A DNA stretch of 64,000 nt, from the NCBI RefSeq assembly GCF_023983475.1, contig NZ_CP092712.1, forward strand, positions 2,294,001 through 2,358,000, in the 5' to 3' direction. How positions within the stretch are numbered: the first letter of the stretch is position 1; each line of letters begins with the position of its first letter. Source of the DNA: Aliivibrio fischeri ATCC 7744 = JCM 18803 = DSM 507. GTDB lineage: Bacteria > Pseudomonadota > Gammaproteobacteria > Enterobacterales > Vibrionaceae. This document shows, piece by piece, positions 1 through 8,917 of the stretch. The position numbers and the translations under genes are program-made. Under the pieces are notes generated by a model that was not told the origin of the DNA, did not search any database, and saw only the letters and a list, made by a program, of their open reading frames with translations.

Positions 1-1286
1 TCAGCTGTTGAGAACGTTTGATCCGCTTTTGTTGGGATTGTTGTGTTCTTTTCGATTAGCTTAGTCATCACGCCACCCATCGTTTCGATACCGAAAGATA
101 GAGGAGTAACGTCTAGTAGTAGAACGTCTTTAACGTCACCAGCTAGTACACCACCTTGAACTGCAGCACCCATTGCTACTGCTTCATCAGGGTTCACGTC
201 ACGACGTGCTTCTTTACCGAAGAACTCTGCAACTTTAGCTTGAACCATAGGCATACGTGTTTGACCACCAACTAGGATAACGTCAGTGATTTCATCTACA
301 GATAGATCTGAATCTGCAAGAGCTACTTTTAGTGGCTCAAGAGAACGAATTACTAGGTCTTCAACTAGAGATTCTAGTTTTGCACGAGTAACTTTAACGT
401 TCATGTGCTTAGGACCAGTAGCATCTGCAGTAACGTAAGGTAGGTTTACGTCAGTTTGTTGTGCAGAAGAAAGCTCGATTTTTGCTTTTTCAGCAGCTTC
501 TTTAACACGTTGCATCGCAAGAGGATCGTTCTTAAGGTTGATGCCTTGCTCTTTTTCAAACTCAGATACTAAGTAGTTGATTAGACGGTTATCAAAGTCT
601 TCACCACCTAGGTGTGTGTCACCGTTAGTTGCAAGAACTTCGAACGTTTGCTCGCCATCAACGTTGTCAATTTCGATGATAGAGATATCGAATGTACCAC
701 CACCAAGGTCGTAAACAGCGATAGTGCGATCGCCACCTTTTTTGTCTAGACCGTAAGCTAGTGCAGCTGCTGTTGGTTCGTTGATGATACGTTTAACATC
801 AAGACCTGCGATACGACCAGCATCTTTAGTTGCTTGACGTTGAGCATCGTTAAAGTAAGCAGGAACAGTAACAACTGCGCCAGTTACTTCTTCACCTAGG
901 AAGTCTTCAGCTGTTTTCTTCATTTTCTTAAGAACTTCAGCAGATACTTGAGGAGCAGCCATTTTTTGGCCTTTCGCTTCTACCCATGCATCACCGTTGT
1001 CAACTTTAACGATTTTGAATGGCATGATTTCGATATCACGCTGTACTTCTTCATCTTCAAAACGACGACCGATAAGACGCTTAATAGCAAATAACGTGTT
1101 TTGCGGATTAGTTACCGCTTGACGTTTAGCTGGTTGACCTACAAGAGTTTCGCCATCTGTGTATGCAATTACCGATGCCGTTGTACGTTCACCTTCTGCG
1201 TTCTCCAAAACACGTGGCGTATCGCCATCAAGAACAGCAACACAAGAGTTAGTAGTACCTAAGTCAATACCAATGATCTTACCCAT
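1..1286 (-). CDS. dnaK: Chaperone DnaK (Hsp70), C-terminus beyond window edge
   Basis: Hsp70 chaperone that works with DnaJ and GrpE in ATP-driven folding of cytosolic proteins. The reading frame is open to the window edge and gives about 428 residues: the whole nucleotide-binding domain and the start of the substrate-binding domain. Visible Hsp70 signatures are GIDLGTTNS near the N-terminus, [10 protein letters not shown] and [11 protein letters not shown]. The ATG at 1286 has a GGAG Shine-Dalgarno. A sigma-32 promoter lies about 90-120 bases upstream. The 3' end, and probably dnaJ, lie outside the window. Identification is certain. Confidence 0.98.
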   Translation of the reverse strand, partial: MGKIIGIDLGTTNSCVAVLDGDTPRVLENAEGERTTASVIAYTDGETLVGQPAKRQAVTNPQNTLFAIKRLIGRRFEDEEVQRDIEIMPFKIVKVDNGDAWVEAKGQKMAAPQVSAEVLKKMKKTAEDFLGEEVTGAVVTVPAYFNDAQRQATKDAGRIAGLDVKRIINEPTAAALAYGLDKKGGDRTIAVYDLGGGTFDISIIEIDNVDGEQTFEVLATNGDTHLGGEDFDNRLINYLVSEFEKEQGINLKNDPLAMQRVKEAAEKAKIELSSAQQTDVNLPYVTADATGPKHMNVKVTRAKLESLVEDLVIRSLEPLKVALADSDLSVDEITDVILVGGQTRMPMVQAKVAEFFGKEARRDVNPDEAVAMGAAVQGGVLAGDVKDVLLLDVTPLSFGIETMGGVMTKLIEKNTTIPTKADQTFSTA

Positions 1287-1374
1287 CAGGTTATCTCCAA
1301 ATTTATCTATTCAAACTTACCCAAAACAACTTGAGTAAGGGTTGGGAGTGAATCCCATAATTCATTCTATGACT

Positions 1375-1408
1375 AATTAATAAGGGCGCTAAATCACAAT
1401 TCAAGGGA
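1375..1408 (-). promoter_or_regulatory. Sigma-32 heat-shock promoter of dnaK
   Basis: Read on the minus strand: CTTGAA (1405-1400), a 13-base spacer, then CCCTTATTA (1386-1378). This matches the RpoH consensus CTTGAAA-N(13-15)-CCCCATnT closely and resembles the E. coli dnaK P1 arrangement. It lies in front of dnaK and downstream of the terminator of the 1508-2455 gene, so dnaK has its own heat-shock transcription start. Confidence 0.8.
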
Positions 1409-1444
1409 TGAAATAAAAAAAATTCAATTTTATTTCCATCTGAG

Positions 1445-1474
1445 CAAAAAAAAGCCTAACAATCATGTCAGGCT
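1445..1474 (-). terminator. Rho-independent terminator of the 1508-2455 gene
   Basis: Minus-strand stem AGCCTGAC/GTTAGGCT (1474-1453, one mismatch, 6-base loop) followed by a run of T (A-run 1445-1453 on the plus strand). It separates the secreted-protein gene from dnaK. Confidence 0.8.
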
Positions 1475-1507
1475 CAATCATTCTAGGTAATTTTCAGTTC
1501 ATATTAA

Positions 1508-2455
1508 CTAATAAGAATCATTACAACTCATTGGTTCAAAATGAATGGGAGGCGGGTTTTTATGCCATTCTTCTTTTGTTAAATAAGTTTTGCCACCTGA
1601 TTTAATGTATGGACTGTTATCGTCAACAATAGATAAATCATCAGGAGCTACCGTCCCCATATAATACCAAGTTGGTGTTGTGGTTAAATATTGAAAACGG
1701 CTTCCGCCAGCACCTGGAAGGTAATTAGCATTAGATAAATCGCCATGCGAAACGGAAGTATTTACTGTTGGATAATAATCGGCACCCGTACTTATCAATA
1801 CTTTTGCTGTAGCAACATCTTGTTTGCCTTGTAGCTTATCAGGTACAAGCCAAGCTTTCATTCGAACAAATGCAGCAAGAACGTTTTCTCCATCAATTTC
1901 AACTTTACTGGTTCCACCGTGTAATGGGTAATGCTCAGTGTGTAACTCGTATTCTTTAAACCCTTCAGCATTACGACGATAAGGCACATCTTCAATATAC
2001 TTAATGATGTTATGAGAATAGTAAGCAGCCCAGTTAACTTGTGCTTTAGTTACCGTAACATTTACCCACTCAGCAGTCAGTGGGTCCATCGAACCATCGG
2101 TAGATTGAAGCAGCCACATGTCCGCATCACCAATCACCACTCGAACGTTTCTTGATGTATTTTTTTGATCTTCAAAAACCGTAAACCATTGAGTCATTCC
2201 ACTCCATGGCTCAGAGGTTGTCATACTTTTATCTATGATCTCATCAGCCCAATACGAAGGGGCCGCATCACCTCTAGGGATCCCTTGAACTATTGTTGCT
2301 CCACTTGCCCATCCAGAGGTTGTTGGTGCGTTATATAGTTTGGCATCATTAGGTAAGGCCATTGACGAATAAGTGTCTGACGCAACCACATGCTCAGCCA
2401 AACTCAATGGGCTGTATAAGCATAATGCACTAAGAAGTATCGATGCTAATTTCAT
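1508..2455 (-). CDS. Unrecognised secreted protein
   Basis: I do not recognise this family. The product has a clear Sec signal peptide (MKLASILLSALCLYS..., cleavage probably after SLA, before EHVVA) and a mature part of about 295 residues rich in Trp, Tyr, Thr and Ser. This suggests a periplasmic or extracellular mostly-beta protein. The start is placed at the second ATG (2455) because GGAAAAGA lies just in front of it; the ATG four codons upstream overlaps that ribosome site. It is a single-gene unit with its own terminator between grpE and dnaK, two genes that are usually adjacent or very close in vibrios, so it may be a lineage-specific insertion. No catalytic motif is evident. Confidence 0.75.
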   Translation of the reverse strand: MKLASILLSALCLYSPLSLAEHVVASDTYSSMALPNDAKLYNAPTTSGWASGATIVQGIPRGDAAPSYWADEIIDKSMTTSEPWSGMTQWFTVFEDQKNTSRNVRVVIGDADMWLLQSTDGSMDPLTAEWVNVTVTKAQVNWAAYYSHNIIKYIEDVPYRRNAEGFKEYELHTEHYPLHGGTSKVEIDGENVLAAFVRMKAWLVPDKLQGKQDVATAKVLISTGADYYPTVNTSVSHGDLSNANYLPGAGGSRFQYLTTTPTWYYMGTVAPDDLSIVDDNSPYIKSGGKTYLTKEEWHKNPPPIHFEPMSCNDSY

Positions 2456-2630
2456 GTTCTTTTCCATATATTTTATATTTAACTCATCTCATTCCATGAT
2501 GATTAAAATGTAGTAAAAAACAAAACAAATAACGACACTAAATACAATGGATATTCAAACCTTTGAGGTTCATTCCTTATTTATAAGGCAAATTCCAAAA
2601 ACAAAGACAGTACATCTTAAAAAAAAGACA

Positions 2631-2660
2631 AAAAAAAGCGATTCCGAACTCGGAACCGCT
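2631..2660 (-). terminator. Terminator of grpE
   Basis: Minus-strand hairpin AGCGGTTCCGA/TCGGAATCGCT (2660-2637, one G-T pair) followed by a T-run, 37 bases after the grpE stop codon. Confidence 0.85.
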
Positions 2661-2696
2661 TGATTTTTAATCATAATTTGAATCAAAAAATGATGA

Positions 2697-3281
2697 TTAT
2701 TGAGCAACCATTACCATTGCTGGACGTAATACTTGGTCGTTCAACGTATAGCCTTTTTGCATCACGATCATAACTGTGTTTGATTCATGATCTGGGCTTG
2801 CTTGCATACCAATCGCTTGGTGAAGTTCAGGATTAAACGCTTCACCCATTGGGTTAATTACCGTTAAACCGAATTTCTCAACCGTCGATACAAACGTTTG
2901 AAGTGTTAGCTCAACACCTTCAAGCAGTGCTTTTGCTGCTTCGTTTTCTTTATCGCCGTTTTCAAGAGCACGCTCTAAGTTATCTAGAACAGGAAGAAGC
3001 TCACCAGCAAATTTCTTCAGTGCGTATTTACGCGCTTTATCAACGTCTTCTTCAGCACGACGACGAACATTTTGCTCTTCAGCTTTTGCTCGTAGAACCG
3101 TATCTTGTTGTTCTTTAATCTGAGCTTGGCTAGCAAGTAGTGCAGCTTCTAGTTCTGCAATTTTTGCTTCTTGGCTGTCTTCAGCAGATTCATTCCATTC
3201 CACATCGGCTTCTGTGCCAACTGCTTCAACTTGCTCTTCTACTACTGCTTCTTCGTTTACTTTGTTTTCTTCGTTACTCAT
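2697..3281 (-). CDS. grpE: Nucleotide exchange factor GrpE
   Basis: Releases ADP from DnaK and so drives the chaperone cycle in the cytosol. At 194 residues it has normal GrpE length. It has an acidic N-terminal region, a long coiled-coil helix (about 40-100) containing [14 protein letters not shown], then the conserved head with [11 protein letters not shown] and the C-terminal beta wing ending [20 protein letters not shown] textbook sigma-32 promoter lies about 95-125 bases upstream. It is divergent from nadK, as in other vibrios. Identification is secure. Confidence 0.97.
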   Translation of the reverse strand: MSNEENKVNEEAVVEEQVEAVGTEADVEWNESAEDSQEAKIAELEAALLASQAQIKEQQDTVLRAKAEEQNVRRRAEEDVDKARKYALKKFAGELLPVLDNLERALENGDKENEAAKALLEGVELTLQTFVSTVEKFGLTVINPMGEAFNPELHQAIGMQASPDHESNTVMIVMQKGYTLNDQVLRPAMVMVAQ

Positions 3282-3376
3282 TACTGCTTTCTCCAGAATG
3301 CTAATGACTAGCTATATAAAGCGATCTTAATACAAACCAAGGCGTCGCTCTATACGCAAATTAAAACTTTGACATT

Positions 3377-3405
3377 ATTATGGGGACTAAATAGTGCGAT
3401 TCAAG
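3377..3405 (-). promoter_or_regulatory. Sigma-32 promoter of grpE
   Basis: Minus strand: CTTGAA (3405-3400), 14-base spacer, CCCCATAAT (3385-3377). This is a near-perfect RpoH promoter in the short grpE-nadK divergent region. Confidence 0.88.
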
Positions 3406-3458
3406 CATAATAGTACGAATTGTAACATTTGTTCCCCATTTCATGATGGATGATGGAT

Positions 3459-4343
3459 ATGAAAAGAGCCTTTAACGTTATTGCTATCATTGGTAAACCA
3501 AGAGATCCTAATGCGATAAAAACGCATTTATCGATTTATCACTGGCTTACTGATCAAAATTATACGGTCCTTCTCGACGACCGTTTACGTGAAGCCCTAC
3601 CTGAAATTCCAGCTGACCGTTTCAATCATCTATTAAAGTTAGGGGAATTAGCTGATCTTGCCATTGTTGTTGGTGGTGACGGTAATATGCTAGGTGCCGC
3701 TCGTGTACTCTCTCGATTTGATATTTCAGTCATTGGCGTTAATAGAGGTAATCTTGGTTTCTTAACTGATCTTGATCCAGATAATTTTGAAGAACCTCTG
3801 CAAGCGGTATTAAATGGTGACTTTGTAAAAGAAGAGCGCTTTTTATTAGAAGCTGAAGTTCATCGCCATGGACAAGTTAAAAGCCATAATTCAGCCTTTA
3901 ATGAAGTGGTACTTCACCCAGGCCAAGTCGCACATATGATTGAATTTGAAGTGTATATTGATGACACTTTTGCTTTCTCTCAACGCTCAGATGGTTTGAT
4001 TATCTCAACACCTACAGGATCAACAGCCTATTCACTCTCTGGCGGCGGCCCTATTCTGTCTCCAAACTTAAATGCCATCTCAATTGTACCAATGTTTCCA
4101 CATACACTTTCAAGTCGCCCTTTGGTGGTCGAAGGGAAACGTCACATTAAGTTGTGCATATCTCCAGAGAACCGTACCACGTTAGAAGTCAGCTGTGATG
4201 GGCAAGTCTCTCTGCCTGTTAGTCCGGGTGATGAAGTGCATATTTTCCAAAGCCCATCAAGACTAAAACTGATCCATCCTAAAGATTACAGCTACTATCA
4301 TATACTTAGAAATAAGCTAGGTTGGTCAAGTAAGTTGTTCTAA
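3459..4343 (+). CDS. nadK: NAD kinase
   Basis: ATP-dependent phosphorylation of NAD to NADP in the cytosol. The catalytic GGDGN motif is at about residues 72-76, preceded by LAIVV. The second signature [16 protein letters not shown] and the conserved C-terminal [16 protein letters not shown] follow. With the start chosen at 3459 ([16 protein letters not shown]) the length is 294 residues, normal for Vibrio NadK; the two in-frame ATGs just upstream (3450, 3453) add only MMD. It ends 117 bases before recN, which has its own SOS promoter. Confidence 0.96.
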
Positions 4344-4382
4344 CAAGTAAAGTTAAGTTAGTCACAAAAAATTTAAATTCAC

Positions 4383-4424
4383 TTTACTGTATAAAGAAAC
4401 AGTATATACTGTGTCTATATACAG
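4383..4424 (+). promoter_or_regulatory. SOS promoter of recN with two LexA boxes
   Basis: Two exact CTGT-N8-ACAG LexA boxes lie in tandem at 4387-4402 and 4409-4424. They overlap a likely promoter, TTTACT (4383-4388) with a 16-base spacer and TATACT (4405-4410). Both boxes cover the promoter core, predicting tight repression until DNA damage, as for E. coli recN. Confidence 0.88.
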
Positions 4425-4460
4425 TGTTTTTCGTATTTTAAATTTCGCAGAGACTGACTT

Positions 4461-6128
4461 ATGTTGGCACATATTAAAATTACTCATTTTGCTATCGTAA
4501 AATCTTTAGAGCTTGACCTAACCAAAGGCATGACAACCATCACAGGTGAAACTGGTGCTGGTAAATCCATCGCCATTGATGCCCTTGGTTTATGTCTTGG
4601 TGATCGCGCAGAAGCTTCCATGGTTCGCCAAGGGGAAGAAAAAGCAGAAATCACCGTTCTTTTTACTCTAGAAAACAACATTAATGCCAAACGCTGGTTA
4701 GAAGATAACGAACTTTATGATGGCAATGATTGTATTTTACGTCGTGTCATTACCAAAGAAGGTCGCTCGCGTGGCTTTATCAATGGTAGCCCTGTCCCTG
4801 CTGCTCAGCTAAAAACATTAGGCCATTTGTTGATTAACATTCATGGCCAACATGCTCACCATGAACTAATGAAACCTGAATACCAACTCAATATGTTGGA
4901 TCAATATGCAGGACATGTTTCATTATTAAATAAAACTCGCAGCCGTTATCAAGCATGGCGACAAGCTGACAATGCGTTAAAACAAATGATTAAGCATAGT
5001 CAACAAAACGAAGCTCAAAAACAGCTGATCGAATACCAAATAAAAGAGCTGAATGAGCTTGCATTAGGTGAAGAAGAATTCACTCAATTAGAAGAAGACC
5101 ACAAGCGCCTTTCTAATTCTGGTGAATTGGTTGAATGCAGCCAACAAGCCATCTCTATTTTATATGAAAATGATGAAGTGAATGCGCTTCAATTACTGCA
5201 ATATGCCAATAATCATATTCAACAATTAGGTCAATTAGATCCTCAACTTGCCCCTTTATCTGAAATGTTGAATGAAGCCATGATTCAGGTTGAAGAAGCC
5301 AATCATGAAATCAAAAACTATCTTGATAATATTGATGTTGACCCTGAACAAATTGCTTTTGTTGAAGAGCGCTTTAGTCGAGTAATGTCGATGGCAAAAA
5401 AACACCATGTTCTTGCTGACGAATTATATGAACATCACCAACAATTATTAGCAGAATATGATCGCCTTGATTGCTCTGATGAAAAACGTGAACAGCGTGA
5501 ACAAGAAGTGGAAGAACTAAAACAGCACTTCTTAGAAGCGGCGCATAAGTTAACGAAAAGTCGTCAACGTTACGCAAAAGAATTAAACAACAAAATTACC
5601 GACAGCATGCAAACTTTAAGCATGGAAAAAGCGGTATTCGACATTCAAATTGAAAGTGATGCACATACGAAGATTTCACCTCTCGGTATCGATACCTTGT
5701 GCTTTAAGGTATCCACAAACCCGGGACAACCACTGCAGCCTATTGCTAAAGTGGCTTCAGGTGGTGAGTTATCACGTATTTCACTGGCTATCCAAGTGAT
5801 TACAGCGCAAAAAGTCGATACACCAAGCCTGATTTTCGATGAGGTTGATGTGGGTATTAGCGGACCAACTGCAGCAGTAGTAGGTAAAATGCTACGCACT
5901 CTAGGTGAATCAACTCAAGTGTTGTGCGTAACTCACTTACCTCAAGTTGCAGGTTGTGGCCATAACCAATTGTTTGTTGCTAAGTATACCAAATCAGGTA
6001 AAACGGAAACCCAAATGCGAGCATTAAACTTAGAAGAACGTGTAGAAGAGCTAGCTCGCTTACTTGGCGGAACTCAAATCACTGCTCACACATTAGCCAA
6101 CGCAAAAGAATTACTGAACGCGGCTTAA
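4461..6128 (+). CDS. recN: DNA repair protein RecN
   Basis: SMC-like ATPase acting in double-strand-break repair. Walker A GETGAGKS is at about residues 29-36. A long coiled-coil middle with many Glu/Lys/Gln follows. The C-terminal ATPase half has the signature [13 protein letters not shown] and Walker [14 protein letters not shown]. Length 555 matches the family. The Shine-Dalgarno is weak (AGAGACTGACTT before ATG), and two LexA boxes cover the promoter. A strong terminator follows. Confidence 0.97.
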   Translation: MLAHIKITHFAIVKSLELDLTKGMTTITGETGAGKSIAIDALGLCLGDRAEASMVRQGEEKAEITVLFTLENNINAKRWLEDNELYDGNDCILRRVITKEGRSRGFINGSPVPAAQLKTLGHLLINIHGQHAHHELMKPEYQLNMLDQYAGHVSLLNKTRSRYQAWRQADNALKQMIKHSQQNEAQKQLIEYQIKELNELALGEEEFTQLEEDHKRLSNSGELVECSQQAISILYENDEVNALQLLQYANNHIQQLGQLDPQLAPLSEMLNEAMIQVEEANHEIKNYLDNIDVDPEQIAFVEERFSRVMSMAKKHHVLADELYEHHQQLLAEYDRLDCSDEKREQREQEVEELKQHFLEAAHKLTKSRQRYAKELNNKITDSMQTLSMEKAVFDIQIESDAHTKISPLGIDTLCFKVSTNPGQPLQPIAKVASGGELSRISLAIQVITAQKVDTPSLIFDEVDVGISGPTAAVVGKMLRTLGESTQVLCVTHLPQVAGCGHNQLFVAKYTKSGKTETQMRALNLEERVEELARLLGGTQITAHTLANAKELLNAA

Positions 6129-6158
6129 TATCTACAGCATTCATTTATCGACTCAAAA

Positions 6159-6191
6159 AGCCAATATTATTTTATTAATATTGGCTTTTTT
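6159..6191 (+). terminator. Terminator of recN
   Basis: Perfect 11-bp stem AGCCAATATTA/TAATATTGGCT (6159-6169 with 6176-6186) followed by a T-run. Confidence 0.92.
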
Positions 6192-6343
6192 AATGAAAGT
6201 AATCACTAAAATCGAAAGAATCAATGCAACTAGATTCAAAATTTAGGGTCAAAACACACTAGAACACGCTTAACCTTTTTACTTCTTAGGTCAGCTTGTT
6301 TATCATCTGTTTAATTATTTAAAAGGCTAAAGCTGTACGAACT

Positions 6344-6700
6344 ATGCAATTCAAAAAATGGATCATTGCTCTACCCCTCGCTGTTGGACTACTGGGTGGT
6401 TGCTCGTTATTAGAGCCATTGGTATATCGAATCGATATTGCCCAAGGTAATTACGTTGAACAAGAAGCTGTCGACAAACTGCGATTTGGCATGACCAAAC
6501 AACAAGTACAGTTTGTAATGGGTTCACCAATGCTTGTTGAGTCTGGTTATCCAAATACGTGGTACTACATTTATCACTTTACTCATGGCCACGAAAAAGC
6601 CATTCAAAAGAACTTAATCGTTCACTTTGATGACAATGGTAACCTAACGAATATGGAAGGCGACTTCCCGATGAGTGACAGTTTCTTCGAGAAGCTTTAA
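6344..6700 (+). CDS. bamE: Outer membrane assembly lipoprotein BamE
   Basis: Small lipoprotein of the BAM complex that inserts beta-barrel proteins in the outer membrane. The signal peptide ends in a lipobox LLGGC, with the acylated Cys near residue 20. The SmpA/OmlA fold signature follows: [17 protein letters not shown], then NTWYYIYHF and the strand [11 protein letters not shown]. At 118 residues it is typical. It stands between recN and the convergent rnfH-ratA pair. Confidence 0.95.
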   Translation: MQFKKWIIALPLAVGLLGGCSLLEPLVYRIDIAQGNYVEQEAVDKLRFGMTKQQVQFVMGSPMLVESGYPNTWYYIYHFTHGHEKAIQKNLIVHFDDNGNLTNMEGDFPMSDSFFEKL

Positions 6701-6728
6701 TTTCCTCACCGTATTTCAAACACAAAAA

Positions 6729-6762
6729 AACCGGATCTCGTTTAACGAAATCCGGTTTTTTA
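6729..6762. terminator. Bidirectional terminator between bamE and rnfH
   Basis: ACCGGAT...ATCCGGT hairpin (6729-6757, 13-base middle with further TCGTT/AACGA pairing), flanked by an A-run on the left and a T-run on the right. It can therefore serve bamE (plus) and rnfH (minus). Confidence 0.88.
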
Positions 6763-6795
6763 TTTCTATAGCTAATTATCTGTTTATTATTGAAA

Positions 6796-7107
6796 TTACT
6801 TTTTTGCCGCTTCTTTCTTAGCTTGCTCAGCTCTTTTACGACGGATTTCTTTTGGATCAGCTAATAGTGGGCGATAGATTTCAATGCGATCTTTATCTCG
6901 AATTGTCGCATCTAGTTTAACGTTACGGCTAAACACACCGACTTTATTCACTTTTAAATCAATCTCAGGGTAACGTTCTAATACGCCAGATTGAACAATG
7001 ATCTCTTCTACGGTTTGTTCTGCTTTTACCGCTAATTTAAATACTACTTGTTCCGTTGGCAGAGCATAAACAACTTCTACGTGGATCATTTCGTTAATTA
7101 CAGTCAT
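6796..7107 (-). CDS. rnfH: RnfH family ubiquitin-like protein
   Basis: Small protein of the RnfH (UPF0125) family with a beta-grasp, ubiquitin-like fold; its role is not well defined. Seen: IHVEVVYALPTEQVVFKLAV, then GVFSRNVKLDATIRDKDRIEIYRPLLADPKEIRR with a basic tail, typical of the family. The start of 103 residues overlaps the end of ratA by 14 bases; an internal Met at residue 7 (MIHVEVV) is an alternative start. The ratA-rnfH pair is conserved in gamma-proteobacteria. Confidence 0.9.
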   Translation of the reverse strand: MTVINEMIHVEVVYALPTEQVVFKLAVKAEQTVEEIIVQSGVLERYPEIDLKVNKVGVFSRNVKLDATIRDKDRIEIYRPLLADPKEIRRKRAEQAKKEAAKK

Positions 7108-7531
7108 ATACTTGCTTCGCTCTTTGAGTAAATGAATTCACCATATTATTAGTTAATTCTTGAAACACTTTCCCAAATGCCATCGCAACTAACGCATTGG
7201 AAAATTCAAAATCTAACTTTAACTCAACCTTACAAGCGGTTTCATCGAGTGCCATAAAATGCCAGCCGCCAGTTAATGATTTAAATGGACCATCAACAAG
7301 GTTCATTCCAATCATTTCAGAGTCAATTAAGGTATTTTTGGTTGTAAATGTTTTCTTTATGCCCGCTTTTGCGACATCAACAGACGCTACCATTGTACTT
7401 TCTGTTTGCTCTAAGATCTTAGAACCTGAGCAACCAGGTAAAAACTGAGGGTATGACGCAACATCATTGACTAAATCGTACATCTGCTTTGCGCTAAACG
7501 GCACTAATGCAGATCGGCTAACCTGAGGCAT
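7094..7531 (-). CDS. ratA: RatA family protein (START/SRPBCC fold)
   Basis: Homologue of E. coli RatA (YfjG), described there as blocking 50S-30S joining; in other organisms the family is linked to coenzyme Q (Coq10-like). At 145 residues the START-like fold is apparent: SRSALVPFSAKQMYDLVNDVASYPQFLPGC at the N-terminus and a C-terminal helix AFGKVFQELTNNMVNSFTQRAKQVY. It is translated ahead of, and overlapping, rnfH. Whether it is a toxin here cannot be told from sequence. Confidence 0.9.
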   Translation of the reverse strand: MPQVSRSALVPFSAKQMYDLVNDVASYPQFLPGCSGSKILEQTESTMVASVDVAKAGIKKTFTTKNTLIDSEMIGMNLVDGPFKSLTGGWHFMALDETACKVELKLDFEFSNALVAMAFGKVFQELTNNMVNSFTQRAKQVYDCN

Positions 7532-7591
7532 AAATTATCCTTTACATTATAGAGGTAAGCATCATACCATCTTGAATTAGCTTGAGTATAT

Positions 7592-7788
7592 ATAACCTGA
7601 ACTCGAGATAAAAAAGGCTATTAAATACCTATATCTATCATGTAAAGCATTCTATTCAGTGCTGTAATTTTAGATGCATAACTAGGCAAAATCATAAGTC
7701 AATAGCGAGTCTATTGCGTTGATTTTAACAACGTTAGGCGCTAAACGTACGGTACTGAAAGGCTTAAGTTGTCTCGAGTTCAGGTTAT
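7592..7788. repeat. MITE-like element with 17-bp perfect terminal inverted repeats
   Basis: The ends ATAACCTGAACTCGAGA (7592-7608) and its exact reverse complement (7772-7788) bound a 197-base segment with no ORF. Inside are a hairpin (7690-7724: AATCA and CAATAG pairing with CTATTG and TGATT) and a near-palindrome around 7730-7750. The size, long exact inverted ends and lack of coding capacity suggest a non-autonomous miniature element. It fills the ratA-smpB gap. No second copy was noticed in the window. Confidence 0.7.
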
Positions 7789-7789
7789 C

Positions 7790-7818
7790 TAGTCAAACCA
7801 CTTCCCTATCAGTATAAT
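7790..7818 (+). promoter_or_regulatory. Probable smpB promoter
   Basis: A perfect TATAAT at 7813-7818 with TAGTCA 17 bases upstream (7790-7795). The predicted start of transcription is within a few bases of the smpB ATG at 7828, so the message may have almost no leader. The -35 begins two bases after the end of the MITE-like repeat. Confidence 0.5.
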
Positions 7819-7827
7819 GTGGGCATT

Positions 7828-8313
7828 ATGGCAAAGAAAAAATCAAAAGATAAAGCGGGCAGTAATACCATTGCTATGAACAAGCAAGCTCGCCACGAAT
7901 ATTTCATTGATGATGAAATCGAAGCTGGGATTGAACTCCAAGGCTGGGAAGTTAAATCTCTTCGTTCTGGTAAAGTGAACATCGCTGAAAGTTACGTTTA
8001 CGTACGCGATGGCGAAATTTTTATTAGTGGTATGACAATCACGCCACTACAAGCAGCATCGACTCACGTTGTAGCGAATCCAACTCGTATTCGTAAATTA
8101 CTGATGAGCCGTAAAGAAATTGATAACCTCATTGGCCGTGTAAATCGTGAAGGTATGACACTGGTTGCAACGACAATGTATTGGGTTCGTTCTTGGGCGA
8201 AAATCAAAGTTGGCGTAGCTAAAGGTAAAAAACTGCACGATAAACGTACAGATTCAAAAGAAAAAGACTGGAACCGAGATAAAGCACGAATTATGAAGAG
8301 TAGTTTGCGTTAA
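7828..8313 (+). CDS. smpB: tmRNA-binding protein SmpB
   Basis: Binds tmRNA (ssrA, directly downstream) and brings it to stalled ribosomes for trans-translation. Start at 7828 ([12 protein letters not shown]), giving 161 residues; a GTG three codons upstream is possible but has no better ribosome site. Conserved OB-fold segments are [25 protein letters not shown] and [18 protein letters not shown], with a basic C-terminal tail [17 protein letters not shown] that enters the mRNA channel. The smpB-ssrA neighbourhood is standard for vibrios. Confidence 0.97.
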   Translation: MAKKKSKDKAGSNTIAMNKQARHEYFIDDEIEAGIELQGWEVKSLRSGKVNIAESYVYVRDGEIFISGMTITPLQAASTHVVANPTRIRKLLMSRKEIDNLIGRVNREGMTLVATTMYWVRSWAKIKVGVAKGKKLHDKRTDSKEKDWNRDKARIMKSSLR

Positions 8314-8339
8314 TTTCAACCAGTTAGATTGATACTAGC

Positions 8340-8367
8340 TAGACAGACGCTGTTTTTCTGTTAGTAT
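8340..8367 (+). promoter_or_regulatory. Possible ssrA promoter
   Basis: TAGACA (8340-8345), 16-base spacer, TAGTAT (8362-8367), placing a start about 13 bases before the mature tmRNA 5' end. The same stretch contains a dyad TGATACTA/TAGTATCA that may terminate smpB transcription. Assignment is tentative. Confidence 0.4.
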
Positions 8368-8386
8368 CATCTGGTAACAAAACTTT

Positions 8387-8753
8387 GGGGCTGATTCAGG
8401 ATTCGACGGGAATTTTGAAACCCGAGGAGCATGTCGTGGGGCGGTTGGCCACGTAAAAAGCCGCAAAAAAATAGTCGCAAACGACGAAAACTACGCACTA
8501 GCAGCTTAATAACCTGCTGAGAGCTCTCCTGCCCTAGCTTCTGCTTGTAAGACGGGGAATAACAGGGGATCAAACCCAAACGAGCTAGAACGGATTCTCC
8601 CGCCTGAGAGATGAACTTCGAATTATAATTCAGGATAGCCATAAGATAGCGTGTCGGTTCGCAGTTTTACGGTGAAATTAAAGATCGACTAAACATGTAG
8701 CGCCAACGGTGAACGATTTTCGGACGGGGGTTCAAATCCCCCCAGCTCCACCA
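8387..8753 (+). ncRNA. ssrA: tmRNA (ssrA), tag ANDENYALAA
   Basis: Transfer-messenger RNA that rescues stalled ribosomes. The 5' GGGGCUG pairs with CAGCUCC before the 3' ACCA (8743-8753) to form the acceptor stem. The T-arm GGGGGTTCAAATCCCCC is intact at the 3' end. The tag frame starts at GCA 8477 and reads ANDENYALAA followed by TAA at 8507-8509, then a second in-phase UAA-rich stretch. The pseudoknot-rich middle and the 3' tRNA-like end are complete even though an island is inserted here, so the attachment site restores the gene, as at V. cholerae VPI-1. Confidence 0.97.
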
Positions 8754-8765
8754 AATACACATTTA

Positions 8766-8790
8766 AAGACGTCCTAGGGCGTCTTTTTTT
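8766..8790 (+). terminator. Terminator downstream of ssrA
   Basis: AGACGTCC...GGGCGTCT hairpin (8766-8783) followed by a 7-T run, directly after the tmRNA 3' end. Confidence 0.85.
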
Positions 8791-8865
8791 GTATCTGAAT
8801 AACGAAAAATCAATGACTTAGTATCTATTAAGGTCTTTTAGTGTCCTACTGCTTCTTTGATTTTT

Positions 8866-8884
8866 AGGTACACTACAAGGTACA
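8866..8884. repeat. Putative integrase arm-type site, left copy
   Basis: AGGTACACTACAAGGTACA contains two GGTACA units 11 bases apart. A copy with 18 of 19 matches is at 21032-21050. A related inverted GGTGTACC is at 8905-8912. Repeats of this kind near a P4-type integrase are usually Int arm-binding sites, one set at each end of the integrated element. Confidence 0.55.
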
Positions 8885-8917
8885 CTGATTTTATTACGTT
8901 AACTTGGTGTACCCATT

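Noticed and set aside
2903-3118. Plus-strand ORF of 71 codons within grpE
   Set aside because: It is the complement of the grpE coiled-coil region, with leucine/glutamine-rich low complexity and no ribosome site; grpE is certain.
7094-7531. ratA-rnfH considered as a toxin-antitoxin pair
   Set aside because: The pair is a conserved core-genome arrangement; RnfH is not established as an antitoxin and the genes are not in an accessory region.
7725-7755. Integron attC site (GTTAGGC motif) in the MITE-like repeat
   Set aside because: No matching GCCTAAC partner at a suitable distance and no cassette gene; more simply part of the repeat's internal near-palindrome.
8367-8642. Minus-strand ORF across ssrA
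   Set aside because: Antisense to the structured tmRNA; the tmRNA acceptor, T-arm and tag frame are all intact.
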